Assembly (NCBI RefSeq): GCF_000818015.1
Contig: NZ_CP007511.1
Span: forward strand, 558,001-622,000
Source of the DNA: Stutzerimonas balearica DSM 6083
GTDB lineage: Bacteria > Pseudomonadota > Gammaproteobacteria > Pseudomonadales > Pseudomonadaceae
DNA: 64,000 nucleotides
Direction: 5' to 3'
The stretch's first letter is position 1, and the number at the start of each line of letters is the position of its first letter. The notes under the pieces are model-generated. The model searched no databases. It saw nothing but the letters and a program-made list of their open reading frames with translations, and was not told the DNA's origin. The position numbers were made by a program, and so were the translations under genes. Shown one piece after another: positions 39,601 to 48,272 of the stretch.

Positions 39601-39743
39601 CCCCGGCTGGGCTGGGAGGGTGTTTGCACCTCCATCTGCACCACCGACTTTTGGGGAGAGCTGGCCCCGATTGCACCACCGCCAATCCTAGCCCCCTTGG
39701 TGGGGCTGGATGGCGGGGCGGTCGGGTAAAGGCTGGTTTCCAG

Positions 39744-39764
39744 AAAAAGCCTTGGAAACCAAGG
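39744..39764 (-). terminator. Intrinsic terminator directly after the element tRNA
   Basis: Read leftwards from the tRNA CCA end: CCTTGG, loop TTT, CCAAGG, one base, then TTTTT (39748-39744). It starts four bases after the encoded CCA. Confidence 0.8.
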
Positions 39765-39767
39765 GTT

Positions 39768-39844
39768 TGGTGGGCCTTCCCGGGCTCGAACCGGGGACCG
39801 AGCGATTATGAGTCGCGCGCTCTAACCAACTGAGCTAAAGGCCC
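39768..39844 (-). tRNA. tRNA-Ile2 (CAU anticodon), complete, element-borne
   Basis: 77 bases with encoded CCA. Acceptor GGGCCTT/AAGGCCC fully paired, D arm GCTC/GAGC, anticodon loop CTCATAA, T stem CCCGG/CCGGG, A73. C4-G69, C5-G68 and C29-G41 match determinants of tRNA-Ile2, whose CAU is converted to lysidine-AU by TilS to read AUA; older pipelines call such genes Met. The 27-43 pair is a C-U mismatch. It differs from the split host tRNA in the acceptor end, anticodon stem and T arm. It lies 31 bases inside the right attachment core, downstream of the host tRNA promoter. Confidence 0.92.
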
Positions 39845-39875
39845 GAAAACTTGTATCTTCCTACACTGGCAACCT

Positions 39876-39916
39876 GATTATGAGTCCTCTGCTCTAACCA
39901 ACTGAGCTATAGGCCC
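39876..39916 (-). pseudogene. Host tRNA-Ile2 (CAU) gene, orphan 5' half
   Basis: Read leftwards: acceptor strand GGGCCTA, TA, D arm GCTC/GAGC, 5' strand of the anticodon stem and the loop CTCATAA, then C. After that the sequence turns into element DNA (AGGTTGCCAG). It completes the 3' half at 29479. It retains the host promoter, so it is still transcribed as leader RNA of the element tRNA. Confidence 0.93.
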
Positions 39917-39931
39917 TCAGAAGGAGGGCGG

Positions 39932-39960
39932 ATTATACCGGGGTGATAGTTCAGCGCCAA
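39932..39960 (-). promoter_or_regulatory. Host tRNA promoter
   Basis: Read leftwards: TTGGCG (39960-39955), 17-base spacer, TATAAT (39937-39932), start near 39925, nine bases before the tRNA 5' end. It now drives the half tRNA and the element tRNA. Confidence 0.75.
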
Positions 39961-39980
39961 CCAAGCTCGATTGCGGGCAT

Positions 39981-40006
39981 AAAAAAACCCCGGCGAACCG
40001 GGGTTT
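39981..40006 (-). terminator. Intrinsic terminator of the rpsU-dnaG-rpoD operon
   Basis: AAACCCCGG (39985-39993), loop CGAA, CCGGGGTTT (39998-40006); seven T on the minus strand follow the stem. Confidence 0.9.
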
Positions 40007-40011
40007 GGCAG

Positions 40012-41871
40012 TCACTCGTCGAGGAACGAGCGCAAGTGCTCGCTTCGCGTCGGGTGACGCAGCTTGCGCAGCGCCTTGGCTTCGATCTGGCGAATCCGCT
40101 CGCGCGTCACATCGAACTGCTTGCCGACTTCCTCGAGGGTGTGGTCGGTATTCATGTCGATGCTGAAGCGCATGCGCAGCACCTTGGCTTCGCGTGCGGT
40201 CAGCCCGGCGAGCACCTCGCGGGTGGCTTCCTTGAGGCTTTCCACGGTGGCTACGTCGATCGGAGACTGCATGGTGCTGTCCTCGATGAAGTCGCCGAGA
40301 TGCGAGTCTTCGTCGTCGCCGATCGGCGTCTCCATGGAGATCGGTTCCTTGGCGATCTTCAGCACCTTGCGGATCTTGTCCTCGGGCATCTCCATGCGCT
40401 CGCCCAGCTCTTCCGGCGTCGGCTCGCGGCCCATCTCCTGCAGCATCTGGCGGGAGATGCGGTTGAGCTTGTTGATCGTCTCGATCATATGCACCGGGAT
40501 GCGGATAGTGCGCGCCTGGTCGGCGATCGAGCGGGTGATGGCCTGGCGGATCCACCAGGTGGCGTAGGTCGAGAACTTGTAGCCGCGGCGGTATTCGAAC
40601 TTGTCCACCGCCTTCATCAGGCCGATGTTGCCTTCCTGGATCAGGTCGAGGAACTGCAGGCCACGGTTGGTGTACTTCTTGGCGATCGAGATCACCAGGC
40701 GCAGGTTGGCCTCGACCATCTCTTTCTTGGCTCGGCGGGCCTTGGCCTCACCGATGGACATGCGGCGGTTGATGTCCTTGACGTCGGCAACGCTGAGGCC
40801 GGTTTCCTGCTCCAGGTCCACCAGCTTCTGCTGGCAGGCGCGAATGTCGTCCTTGCGCGCGGCAATCGCTTCGGCGTACTTGCTCTTGCCGCTGGCGATG
40901 GCCTCGGCCCAGCCGAGGTTGGTCTCGTTGTTGGGGAACTCGCGGAGGAAGTCGGCGCGCGGCATGCGGGCATCCCGCACGCAGAGCTGCATGATGGCGC
41001 GCTCCTGGGCGCGGATGCGCGCCAGCGCGTCGCGCACACGCTCGACCAGTGCGTCGTACTGCTTGGGCACGAGCTTGATCGGCATGAACAGGATGGCCAG
41101 TGCCTCCAGTTCATCGGTGGCCTGCTGGCTGCCGCGGCCAAACTTCTTCAGGGCCTTCTGGGCTTTGGCCAGCTGTTCGGCCACTGCGCCGAAGCGGATG
41201 CGGGCAACTTCGGGGTCCGGACCGCCGTCGCCTTCTTCCTCGTCGCTGTCGCTCGACTCTTCGTCCTCCTCGTCGTCGTCCTTGTCGTCCGCGGCGGCCT
41301 TGGAGGCAACCTGGGGCGCGACCGGCTCGACTTCCTGAGGGGCGGCGGCGCCGTCGTCATCAGGATCGATGTAGCCACTGAGGATGTCGGATAGACGGCC
41401 GCCCTCGCTGACGACGCGGTCGTAATCGGCCAGGATTCCGTCCACGGTGCCGGGGAAGTGAGCGATCGCGCTCATCACCTCGCGGATGCCTTCCTCGATG
41501 CGTTTGGCGATCTCGATTTCGCCTTCGCGGGTCAGCAGCTCGACGGTACCCATTTCGCGCATGTACATGCGCACCGGGTCGGTGGTGCGGCCGATGTCGG
41601 TCTCGACCGCAGCGAGCGCTGCGGCAGCCTCTTCGGCGGCCGCTTCATCGGTATCGGCTTCGGCCAACAACAGGGCATCGGCATCCGGAGCGGTCTCGAA
41701 TACGTTGATGCCCATGTCGTTGATCATGCGAATGATGTCTTCCACCTGTTCCGGATCGGAAATATCCTCCGGCAGGTGGTCGTTGACCTCGGCGTAAGTC
41801 AGGTAACCCTGCTCACGGCCACGCTGGATCAACTCTTTGAGGCGGGACTGCTGTTGCGCTTTTCCGGACAT
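40012..41871 (-). CDS. rpoD: RNA polymerase primary sigma factor sigma-70
   Basis: Housekeeping sigma factor. 619 residues, close to other Pseudomonas RpoD. Seen: region 1.1 ([20 protein letters not shown]), an acidic insertion ([18 protein letters not shown]) in the non-conserved region, region 2 with [20 protein letters not shown] that melts the -10 box, region 3, and region 4 helix-turn-helix [20 protein letters not shown]. Last gene of rpsU-dnaG-rpoD; 67 bases separate it from dnaG. Confidence 0.98.
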   Translation of the reverse strand: MSGKAQQQSRLKELIQRGREQGYLTYAEVNDHLPEDISDPEQVEDIIRMINDMGINVFETAPDADALLLAEADTDEAAAEEAAAALAAVETDIGRTTDPVRMYMREMGTVELLTREGEIEIAKRIEEGIREVMSAIAHFPGTVDGILADYDRVVSEGGRLSDILSGYIDPDDDGAAAPQEVEPVAPQVASKAAADDKDDDEEDEESSDSDEEEGDGGPDPEVARIRFGAVAEQLAKAQKALKKFGRGSQQATDELEALAILFMPIKLVPKQYDALVERVRDALARIRAQERAIMQLCVRDARMPRADFLREFPNNETNLGWAEAIASGKSKYAEAIAARKDDIRACQQKLVDLEQETGLSVADVKDINRRMSIGEAKARRAKKEMVEANLRLVISIAKKYTNRGLQFLDLIQEGNIGLMKAVDKFEYRRGYKFSTYATWWIRQAITRSIADQARTIRIPVHMIETINKLNRISRQMLQEMGREPTPEELGERMEMPEDKIRKVLKIAKEPISMETPIGDDEDSHLGDFIEDSTMQSPIDVATVESLKEATREVLAGLTAREAKVLRMRFSIDMNTDHTLEEVGKQFDVTRERIRQIEAKALRKLRHPTRSEHLRSFLDE

Positions 41872-41938
41872 ATAACCCTATCCACTGAAGGTTCTGGCGG
41901 GCTGAAAACAAGCTGAGCATTATAGCCGAGCTAGGACC

Positions 41939-43870
41939 TCACGCGCCAGTTGAGGTCGGTGCTGCAGGTGCTGCGTTGCGATTCAACAGTGCGCGCAGGT
42001 GATCTTTTTCCTCTGCGCTCAGGGCACCCTGGCGAGCCTTGCGCAGCAACTGCTCGAGGCTGCGCTCGCGTTGTCTGGCGGCAAGGCTTGAGATGGTGTC
42101 GAAAAACTGTTGTTCAAGGTTGTCGGCCGATATCAGCCATTCTTTCTCCGCCAATGCGCGTAAAAGACGCCCTTGGTCGGTTCCGTGCCAGCGCGCGATC
42201 AGCTGCAGGCTGCGCAGGCGGGGATTTTTCTGCAGCGTACCGATCAAGGCGATGAGTAGCTGGGTATAAGTGTCGTCTTCGGCGGCGAAATGACTGGCAT
42301 CTTCGACCTTCTGTGCGAGCTCCGGATGGTGTAGCAGGGTGCGAAGCGTGGTCAGGGCTGGCGGCTCGACGGTTGCTGGCGTGCGCGGTGCTCGCGGCTT
42401 GAAATCCTGGCGCTGGCCGCTTTTCTTCCAATCGTTCTTCCAGGGGCGTTTGTTGCCCTTGCCTGCGGGTGGGGGGGCCGGCTCGTAGCTGGGGGGCTCG
42501 TAATCGACGGATATTGCGTCGTAATACCCGTAGTCGTCGCCAGGCGGGGTGCTGGCGGGTGCGGGGGTGGCTGCAAGCTGGTGCAGCGCTTCGCCGTTGA
42601 GCCCGGTGAGTTCGGCCAGGCGCTGGCGCATCAGGGCCCGCAGGTTCGCCCCTGGGACTTTTTCGATCAGCGGTGCGGCCAGCGTAGCCAGGTGCGCCTT
42701 GCCTTCCAGTGAGCGCGGGTCGGCCTCCTCGCTCAGTTGCTGGAAGAAATAGTCTGCCAGCGGCTGGGCCTGCTGGTTGATCCGTGCCTGGAAGGCGTCG
42801 GTGCCTTCGGCGCGAACCAGGCTGTCAGGGTCTTCGCCTTCGGGGAGAAACAGAAAGCGCGCGCGCCGCCCATCCTGCAGGTTCGGCAGGGTCGCCTCGA
42901 GGGCGCGCCACGCCGCCTTGCGTCCGGCGCTATCGCCATCGAAGCAGAACAGTACGCTCGGCACCAGTCGGAACAGGCGCTTGAGGTGCTCCTCGCTGGT
43001 GGCCGTACCCAGCGTCGCGACGGCATTGCGCAAGCCTTGCTGGGCCAGGGCGATGACGTCCATATAGCCTTCGACGACGATGATTTCGTCGAGATCGCGG
43101 TTGGCCTGGCGGGCTTCGTACAGGCCATAGAGTTCCTGGCCTTTGTGAAAGATCGGGGTTTCCGGCGAATTCAGGTACTTGGGTTTGTCATCGCCTAGCA
43201 CGCGGCCGCCGAAGGCGATCACCCGGCCACGGCTGTCTCGGATCGGGAACATCACGCGGTCACGGAAACGGTCATAGCGCTTGCCGGACTCGGCGTTTTC
43301 GATCAGCAGTCCGGCGTCGATCAGTGCCTTTTGCTGCAGCGCATCGCCGCCCAGGTGTTTCAGTAGGTTGTCCCAGCCGGGCGGCGCGAAGCCCAGGCCG
43401 AAGTCGCGGGCGATGATGCCGGAAAGTCCGCGCCCCTTAAGGTAGTCGACCGCGGCCTTGCGGGCCGGATGGCTCTTCAGCGCCTGGCGGTAGAAGTCGG
43501 CAGCGGCGGCGAGCAGCGGATAGAGGGGGGAGTCGACCGGCTGCCGCGGTTTGTGCCCGCGTCCACTGTCCTCGCGTGGAACTTCGAGTCCGGCGCGCCG
43601 GGCGAGCTCCTCGACCGCCTGGGGGAAGTCCAGATGATCGTGGTCCATGATGAAGCCGAGGGCATTGCCGCCGGCGCCACAGCCGAAGCAGTAATAGAAC
43701 TGCTTGTCCGGGCTGACGCTGAAGGAGGGGGTCTTCTCGTTATGGAAGGGGCAGCGTGCGGTGTAGTTTTTGCCGGCCTTCTTCAGCTGGATGCGCGAGC
43801 CCACCACTTCGACGATATCGGAGCGGTTGAGCAGGTCATCGATGAAGGATTGCGGGATCAGTCCGGCCAT
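41939..43870 (-). CDS. dnaG: DNA primase
   Basis: Makes RNA primers for replication. 643 residues. CHC2 zinc ribbon near 40-65 (CPFHNEKTPSFS, YYCFGCGAGG), the RNA polymerase basic domain, TOPRIM motifs IVVEGYMDVIAL (about 265) and CFDGDSAGRKA (about 308), and a C-terminal DnaB-interacting domain after a Pro-rich linker (YEPPSYEPAPPPAGKGNK). Middle gene of the macromolecular synthesis operon. Confidence 0.98.
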   Translation of the reverse strand: MAGLIPQSFIDDLLNRSDIVEVVGSRIQLKKAGKNYTARCPFHNEKTPSFSVSPDKQFYYCFGCGAGGNALGFIMDHDHLDFPQAVEELARRAGLEVPREDSGRGHKPRQPVDSPLYPLLAAAADFYRQALKSHPARKAAVDYLKGRGLSGIIARDFGLGFAPPGWDNLLKHLGGDALQQKALIDAGLLIENAESGKRYDRFRDRVMFPIRDSRGRVIAFGGRVLGDDKPKYLNSPETPIFHKGQELYGLYEARQANRDLDEIIVVEGYMDVIALAQQGLRNAVATLGTATSEEHLKRLFRLVPSVLFCFDGDSAGRKAAWRALEATLPNLQDGRRARFLFLPEGEDPDSLVRAEGTDAFQARINQQAQPLADYFFQQLSEEADPRSLEGKAHLATLAAPLIEKVPGANLRALMRQRLAELTGLNGEALHQLAATPAPASTPPGDDYGYYDAISVDYEPPSYEPAPPPAGKGNKRPWKNDWKKSGQRQDFKPRAPRTPATVEPPALTTLRTLLHHPELAQKVEDASHFAAEDDTYTQLLIALIGTLQKNPRLRSLQLIARWHGTDQGRLLRALAEKEWLISADNLEQQFFDTISSLAARQRERSLEQLLRKARQGALSAEEKDHLRALLNRNAAPAAPTSTGA

Positions 43871-43911
43871 AGGGGTATCAGGTTAGTTCGCAGTGCATGG
43901 GGCCGGAAACG

Positions 43912-43950
43912 AAAAAACTCCGGCCTTTCGCCGATTGGCGAAGCGGAGTC
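43912..43950 (-). terminator. Terminator/attenuator between rpsU and dnaG (proximal to dnaG)
   Basis: Read leftwards: CTCCG with inner CTTCGCC/GGCGAA pairing, CGGAG, then six T (43917-43912). E. coli has a regulated terminator at the same place in this operon. Confidence 0.75.
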
Positions 43951-43963
43951 TGCATGCAAACGC

Positions 43964-43987
43964 AAAGCCCGGCCAGGGCCGGGCTTT
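43964..43987 (-). terminator. Terminator/attenuator between rpsU and dnaG (proximal to rpsU)
   Basis: AAAGCCCGGCC (43964-43974) and GGCCGGGCTTT (43977-43987) form an 11-bp stem 23 bases after the rpsU stop. The following T tract is short. Together with the hairpin at 43912 it would keep dnaG expression well below rpsU. Confidence 0.7.
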
Positions 43988-44009
43988 AGGCGACGTCAGC
44001 GGTACCGGA

Positions 44010-44225
44010 TCAGTACAGGCGGACGCTACGGCGCTGCTCGCGCTGCACTTTCTTGGCGTGACGCTTGACTGCGGCAGCAGCCTTGCGCTTGCGCTCGGCA
44101 GTCGGCTTCTCGTAGAACTCGCGGGAACGGACTTCGGCCAGAACGCCGGCCTTTTCGCAGGAGCGCTTGAAGCGACGCAGTGCTACGTCGAAGGGTTCAT
44201 TCTCTTTAACTTTGACAGCGGGCAT
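44010..44225 (-). CDS. rpsU: 30S ribosomal protein S21
   Basis: 71 residues, normal length: [20 protein letters not shown], the basic helical tail [14 protein letters not shown]. Helps mRNA binding at initiation. First gene of the rpsU-dnaG-rpoD operon, divergent from tsaD across 199 bases. Confidence 0.97.
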   Translation of the reverse strand: MPAVKVKENEPFDVALRRFKRSCEKAGVLAEVRSREFYEKPTAERKRKAAAAVKRHAKKVQREQRRSVRLY

Positions 44226-44424
44226 CCAGGACTTACCTTCACTTGATTACCGGTGGCAACGCGCTTCGGCAAATGACTCGCAAGCACGCTGGTTTTAAGG
44301 GTTGCGGATGTTAACGCCTCGGCTGGAGGAATGCAAAGCCCCTGATCGAAAAGCGCTGGCCGGTGGCCGACCCCGGCGATTAATATGCACGGCTTCATTC
44401 GCTTCCCTCGGACGGTTCGAACCC

Positions 44425-45450
44425 ATGCTGGTGCTGGGGCTGGAAACTTCCTGCGACGAGACTGGCGTCGCGCTCTACGACAGCGAGCAGGGCCTGTTGG
44501 CCGACGCGCTATTCAGCCAGATCGACCTGCATCGCGTCTATGGCGGCGTGGTGCCCGAGCTCGCCTCGCGCGATCACGTCAAGCGCATGCTGCCGCTGAT
44601 TCGCCAGGTGCTTGCCGATGCCGAGCGTGATGCTGCGCAGATCGATGCGATCGCCTATACCGCCGGCCCAGGACTGGTCGGCGCGCTGCTGGTCGGGGCC
44701 TCCTGCGCGCAGGCGTTGGCGTTCGCCTGGGGCATACCGGCGGTTGGTGTGCATCATATGGAAGGGCATCTGCTGGCACCGATGCTCGAGGAGCAGCCGC
44801 CGGCGTTTCCGTTCGTCGCATTGCTGGTTTCCGGCGGGCATACCCAGCTGGTGCGCGTCGATGGCATCGGTCGCTACGAGCTGCTCGGTGAGTCGGTGGA
44901 TGATGCCGCCGGCGAGGCCTTCGACAAGACCGCCAAGCTGATGGGCCTGCCGTATCCCGGCGGGCCGGAAATCGCCCGGCTGGCCGAGCACGGCGTGCCG
45001 GGGCGTTTCGTGTTTCCGCGGCCGATGACCGATCGGCCAGGGCTCGATTTCAGCTTCAGCGGCTTGAAGACCTTTACCCTCAATACATTCCAACAGCGTC
45101 GGGCGGCCGGTGACGACAGCGAGCAGACGCGCTGCGACATCGCCCTTGCATTCCAGCAGGCGGTGGTCGAAACGCTCACGATCAAGTGCCGCCGTGCGTT
45201 GAAGCAGACCGGCCTGAAGTCGCTGGTGATCGCCGGCGGGGTCAGTGCCAACCGCGCGCTGCGCGAGGCGCTGCAAGCCATGCTGGCCGAGATGAAAGGG
45301 CAGGTCTTTTATGCGCGGCCACGGTTCTGCACGGACAATGGCGCCATGATTGCCTACGCAGGCTGCCAGCGCTTGCTGGCCGGGCAGCACGACGGGCCGC
45401 AGATCGGCGTGCAGGCACGCTGGCCGATGGAGGCGCTGCCGGCTATTTGA
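44425..45450 (+). CDS. tsaD: tRNA N6-threonylcarbamoyladenosine synthase subunit TsaD
   Basis: Transfers threonylcarbamoyl to A37 of ANN-decoding tRNAs, with TsaB and TsaE. 341 residues from [20 protein letters not shown], the conserved ASKHA start. Metal site HHMEGH (about 111-116), [10 protein letters not shown] and [11 protein letters not shown] nucleotide-binding segments are intact. Older name gcp. Confidence 0.97.
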   Translation: MLVLGLETSCDETGVALYDSEQGLLADALFSQIDLHRVYGGVVPELASRDHVKRMLPLIRQVLADAERDAAQIDAIAYTAGPGLVGALLVGASCAQALAFAWGIPAVGVHHMEGHLLAPMLEEQPPAFPFVALLVSGGHTQLVRVDGIGRYELLGESVDDAAGEAFDKTAKLMGLPYPGGPEIARLAEHGVPGRFVFPRPMTDRPGLDFSFSGLKTFTLNTFQQRRAAGDDSEQTRCDIALAFQQAVVETLTIKCRRALKQTGLKSLVIAGGVSANRALREALQAMLAEMKGQVFYARPRFCTDNGAMIAYAGCQRLLAGQHDGPQIGVQARWPMEALPAI

Positions 45451-45459
45451 GCGGCGCCA

Positions 45460-46029
45460 TCAGAAATGCCGTTCCCGTCCCGCCAGCAGAGCCTGCAGGT
45501 TGCTGCGATGTCGCCAGACGATCAGCAGTGCGAGCACGCTCATCGGCAACAGCGATCCAGGTTGTCGCCAGGCCAGCAGAGGCAGGCAAAGCGGCAAGGC
45601 AATCAGCGCGGCGAGGGAGCTGGTGCGCGTCAGGCGAAACACGGTGAGCCAGGCGGCCGCCGCGAGCGCCGCGGCTGGGGCGTAGAGGCCGAGCAGTACA
45701 CCGGCCGCAGTGGCAACGCCCTTGCCGCCCTGGAAACGAAAGTAAATTGGATAGAGATGGCCAAGCACGGCTGCCAGACCGATCCAGGCCTGCTGCTGAA
45801 CGTCATAGCCAAGCCAGGCGGCGAGCGTGACGGGCAGCAAGCCTTTGAGCAGGTCGCCGAGCAGGGTGCCGATGGCCAGGCGGCGTCCCGCCAGGCGCAG
45901 CATGTTGGTGGCGCCCGGGTTACCCGATCCACCGGCCCGCGGGTCTGGCATGCCCGATAGCTGGCTGAGCACAATGGCGAATGACAGCGAACCGAGCAGG
46001 TAAGCGAACAGTGTCAGCAGCCAGAACAT
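45460..46029 (-). CDS. plsY: Glycerol-3-phosphate acyltransferase (acyl-phosphate dependent)
   Basis: Inner-membrane enzyme that acylates glycerol 3-phosphate with acyl-phosphate. 189 residues from [20 protein letters not shown]; an ATG three codons upstream (46038) is possible. Seen: [13 protein letters not shown] and [16 protein letters not shown], the phosphate and substrate loops, between five hydrophobic segments. Convergent with tsaD. Confidence 0.95.
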   Translation of the reverse strand: MFWLLTLFAYLLGSLSFAIVLSQLSGMPDPRAGGSGNPGATNMLRLAGRRLAIGTLLGDLLKGLLPVTLAAWLGYDVQQQAWIGLAAVLGHLYPIYFRFQGGKGVATAAGVLLGLYAPAAALAAAAWLTVFRLTRTSSLAALIALPLCLPLLAWRQPGSLLPMSVLALLIVWRHRSNLQALLAGRERHF

Positions 46030-46103
46030 GGAAATCATCCGGGGCAGGGAGCTCCTGAGTCTAACGGTGCGGCCTCGGCTTGTCGTGCCGCGGGAGAGAC
46101 GGT

Positions 46104-46457
46104 TTGGATACAGTGTTTATCGAAGGCCTGGAAGTGGACACCGTGATCGGTGCCTATGACTGGGAGCGCGGCATCCGCCAGAGCCTGCGTCTGGATCTGA
46201 CCCTGGGCTGGGACATTCGTCCCGCTGCGGAGAAGGACGAGCTGGACAAGGCGCTGGACTATGCCAAGGTCGGCCAGGCCATCGATCGTTTCGCCGGTGC
46301 CGTGCGTTTCGAATTGGTGGAAACCTTCGCCGAGCGACTGGCGGCGCAGCTGATGACCGAGTTCGGCATTCCCTGGCTGCGCCTGCGCGTGACCAAGCCG
46401 GGAGCCAATGCGCGCGCACGCGCGTTGGGCGTGGAGATCGAACGCGGATGCCGTTGA
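46104..46457 (+). CDS. folB: Dihydroneopterin aldolase
   Basis: Cleaves dihydroneopterin in folate synthesis. 117 residues from a TTG start preceded by GGGAGAG; the first residues [20 protein letters not shown] match the family, while longer readings add unrelated residues. The catalytic Tyr/Lys region [11 protein letters not shown] and [12 protein letters not shown] are present. Overlaps folK by ten bases. Confidence 0.93.
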   Translation: MDTVFIEGLEVDTVIGAYDWERGIRQSLRLDLTLGWDIRPAAEKDELDKALDYAKVGQAIDRFAGAVRFELVETFAERLAAQLMTEFGIPWLRLRVTKPGANARARALGVEIERGCR

Positions 46458-47002
46458 CTCCCGTTCTGCTCGGCCTCGGCAGCAACAGCGAGCGCGAAAG
46501 GCATCTGCATGCCGGACTCGACGCGCTGGCGGCACTGCTGAGCGACATGCATTGCTCGCCGGTCTTCGAAAGCCTTGCGGTAGGCTACCGCGGTGACAAT
46601 TTCTACAATCTGGTGGTGGCCGGGTGCACGGACCTGCCGCTGATCGAACTGGATCGAAGACTGAAGTTCATCGAGGCGGACAATGGTCGCTATGCGCCGG
46701 ATCGCAAGGGTTTGCCGCTGGATATCGACGTGTTGCTCTATGCCGATCTGGTCGGTGAGTTCGATGGGCTGAGACTGCCGAGGCCGGAAGTGCTGCGCAA
46801 CGCCTTCGTGCTCTGGCCGCTGTCGTTGCTGGTGCCCGAGCGAATCCACCCCGAAGCGGGGCTGAGCTTTGCCGAGCTCTGGCGCCGCGCCTCCATCGAT
46901 CAGCGCCTCTGGCCGGTGCCCTTCGGCTGGAACGGTATGGCGCTGACCCCCGAGTATCTGCTGCAACCTTCACCGTTTCCCGAGCCCCCCGCCGTCGGCT
47001 GA
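46448..47002 (+). CDS. folK: 2-amino-4-hydroxy-6-hydroxymethyldihydropteridine pyrophosphokinase
   Basis: Next step after FolB in folate synthesis. 184 residues. N-terminal LLGLGSNSERERHLHAGL and the signature DRKGLPLDIDVLLYAD with its metal-binding DxD near 94-100 are visible. The tail is longer than in the E. coli enzyme. Translationally coupled to folB by overlap. Confidence 0.94.
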   Translation: MPLTPVLLGLGSNSERERHLHAGLDALAALLSDMHCSPVFESLAVGYRGDNFYNLVVAGCTDLPLIELDRRLKFIEADNGRYAPDRKGLPLDIDVLLYADLVGEFDGLRLPRPEVLRNAFVLWPLSLLVPERIHPEAGLSFAELWRRASIDQRLWPVPFGWNGMALTPEYLLQPSPFPEPPAVG

Positions 47003-47009
47003 GACAGCG

Positions 47010-48161
47010 CTAGCGGCACGCGGCGTATCGTGCGACAGCGGCCAGGCGTTCGTGTTTGAGCGCTTCGCCCAGTTCGGCTCCCCGGTAGCCTTGCTCGACC
47101 AGAGGGGCTGCCGTCACCTGGCGTGCCGCGTCGGCCGCTCCCCTCAGATACTCGGCTTGCGTGCGGAAAGGTGCGCCGCTGCTGGGTGCAGCGGCGCCGG
47201 CTATTTCGCTGGCGATGAGGAAGCGCTCGAAGCGCTCCGGGCGGCGGTAGATGTCGAAGTGCTGCAGCAGGTCGAGCAGCTGGTTTGCCGACAGCTCAAG
47301 CGCCCGTGCAGCGGCGTGGCGGTAGCCGGCGACCAGCTCGGCGAGCTCTTGGCAATCCCGGGGCACCTTGCTGCGCTGGCTGATCGCCCGGACCGGCTCG
47401 ACGCCCTGACCGTCCTCGATGCTCAGTGGCGAAAGCAGCACCGCCCAGCGCACCGGCAGCGGCTGCTGGCGCCGGGCGCATTCGCGCAGCGCGGCCAGCA
47501 GGGCGTCTGGCGTAGGGGCCAGGTGCGCGTCCAGTTCCGGATAGAGCTCGGCCAGTGCGCCGCAGTCGCGCAACACCTGTACGAACACGTCCGGTCGCGG
47601 CTCCATCAGGGCGCGGGAGATTTCCTTCCAGCTGCGCTCGGGCGTCAGCGCCTGCAATTCGCCGGAGCGGGACAGCTGGCGCATCAGTTCCAGCGTTTCG
47701 CTGGCGATATGAAAGCCGAGGTCGGCGTAGCGCGCGGCGAAACGTGCAACACGCAGGACCCGTAGCGGATCTTCGGCGAAGGCCGGCGAGACATGGCGCA
47801 GCAAGCGATCGGCCAGGTCCCGTTGCCCGCCATAGGGGTCATGGAGCTGGCCGTGTTCGTCCTCGGCCATGGCATTGATTGTCAGGTCGCGGCGCAGCAG
47901 GTCCTGTTCCAGCGTGACATCCGGGCTGGTGAAGAAGGTGAAGCCCCCGTAACCGCGGCCGCTCTTGCGCTCGGTGCGGGCCAGCGCGTATTCGTCGCCG
48001 GTTTGCGGGTGCAGGAACACCGGGAAATCTGCGCCGACCGGGCGAAACCCCAAGGCTTCCATTTGTTCGGCCGTCGCGCCGACGACCACCCAGTCGATCT
48101 CGCTGACGGGCCTTCCGAGCAGGCGGTCGCGTACCGCACCACCGACTTTGTAAATCTGCAT
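47010..48161 (-). CDS. cca: CCA-adding tRNA nucleotidyltransferase
   Basis: Adds or repairs the 3' CCA of tRNAs. 383 residues from [19 protein letters not shown]; longer readings add residues unlike the family. Motif [11 protein letters not shown] with the acidic pair in SEIDWVVVG, then [10 protein letters not shown] and the neck helix ([18 protein letters not shown]). The HD phosphohydrolase motif of the multifunctional E. coli enzyme is not visible (the region reads [13 protein letters not shown]), so the phosphatase activity is probably absent. Confidence 0.93.
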   Translation of the reverse strand: MQIYKVGGAVRDRLLGRPVSEIDWVVVGATAEQMEALGFRPVGADFPVFLHPQTGDEYALARTERKSGRGYGGFTFFTSPDVTLEQDLLRRDLTINAMAEDEHGQLHDPYGGQRDLADRLLRHVSPAFAEDPLRVLRVARFAARYADLGFHIASETLELMRQLSRSGELQALTPERSWKEISRALMEPRPDVFVQVLRDCGALAELYPELDAHLAPTPDALLAALRECARRQQPLPVRWAVLLSPLSIEDGQGVEPVRAISQRSKVPRDCQELAELVAGYRHAAARALELSANQLLDLLQHFDIYRRPERFERFLIASEIAGAAAPSSGAPFRTQAEYLRGAADAARQVTAAPLVEQGYRGAELGEALKHERLAAVARYAACR

Positions 48162-48272
48162 GAACACCTCCGTTGGCACGGAGGATAAGGCATAGCGCCG
48201 CCATACGGCAGGCGGCGTACCCGACCGGAGCGCGGCGCCCCCGGAAGGGCGCGCCGTGCCGAGCGACACGGC

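Larger units (their letters stand above)
29515..39884. mobile_element. Integrated 10.36-kb element in the anticodon loop of tRNA-Ile2, carrying a replacement tRNA
   Basis: Boundaries are set by the 9-bp core and by exact reconstitution of a 77-base tRNA when the intervening DNA is removed. Contents left to right: integrase, VapD-like gene, leftward five-gene operon, candidate origin, AlpA-like regulator, primase-polymerase/ATPase, ATPase paralogue, tRNA-Ile2. No structural phage or conjugation genes are recognised. The gene set (P4-type integrase, AlpA, primase-helicase, DUF5681) resembles P4-like satellites and phage-related islands. Candidate integrase arm sites GCACCACC occur at 29659, 39638 and 39673. 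Inference: integrative satellite or island able to replicate after excision. Confidence 0.9.

Noticed and set aside
39768..39844. Calling the complete CAU tRNA an elongator tRNA-Met
   Set aside because: C4-G69, C5-G68, A73 and C29-G41 match tRNA-Ile2 and TilS substrates better. Without the full set of genomic CAU tRNAs the Met alternative stays possible but less likely.
29515..39884. Interpreting the element as a complete prophage or conjugative island
   Set aside because: No capsid, portal, terminase large subunit, tail, relaxase or type IV secretion genes can be seen.
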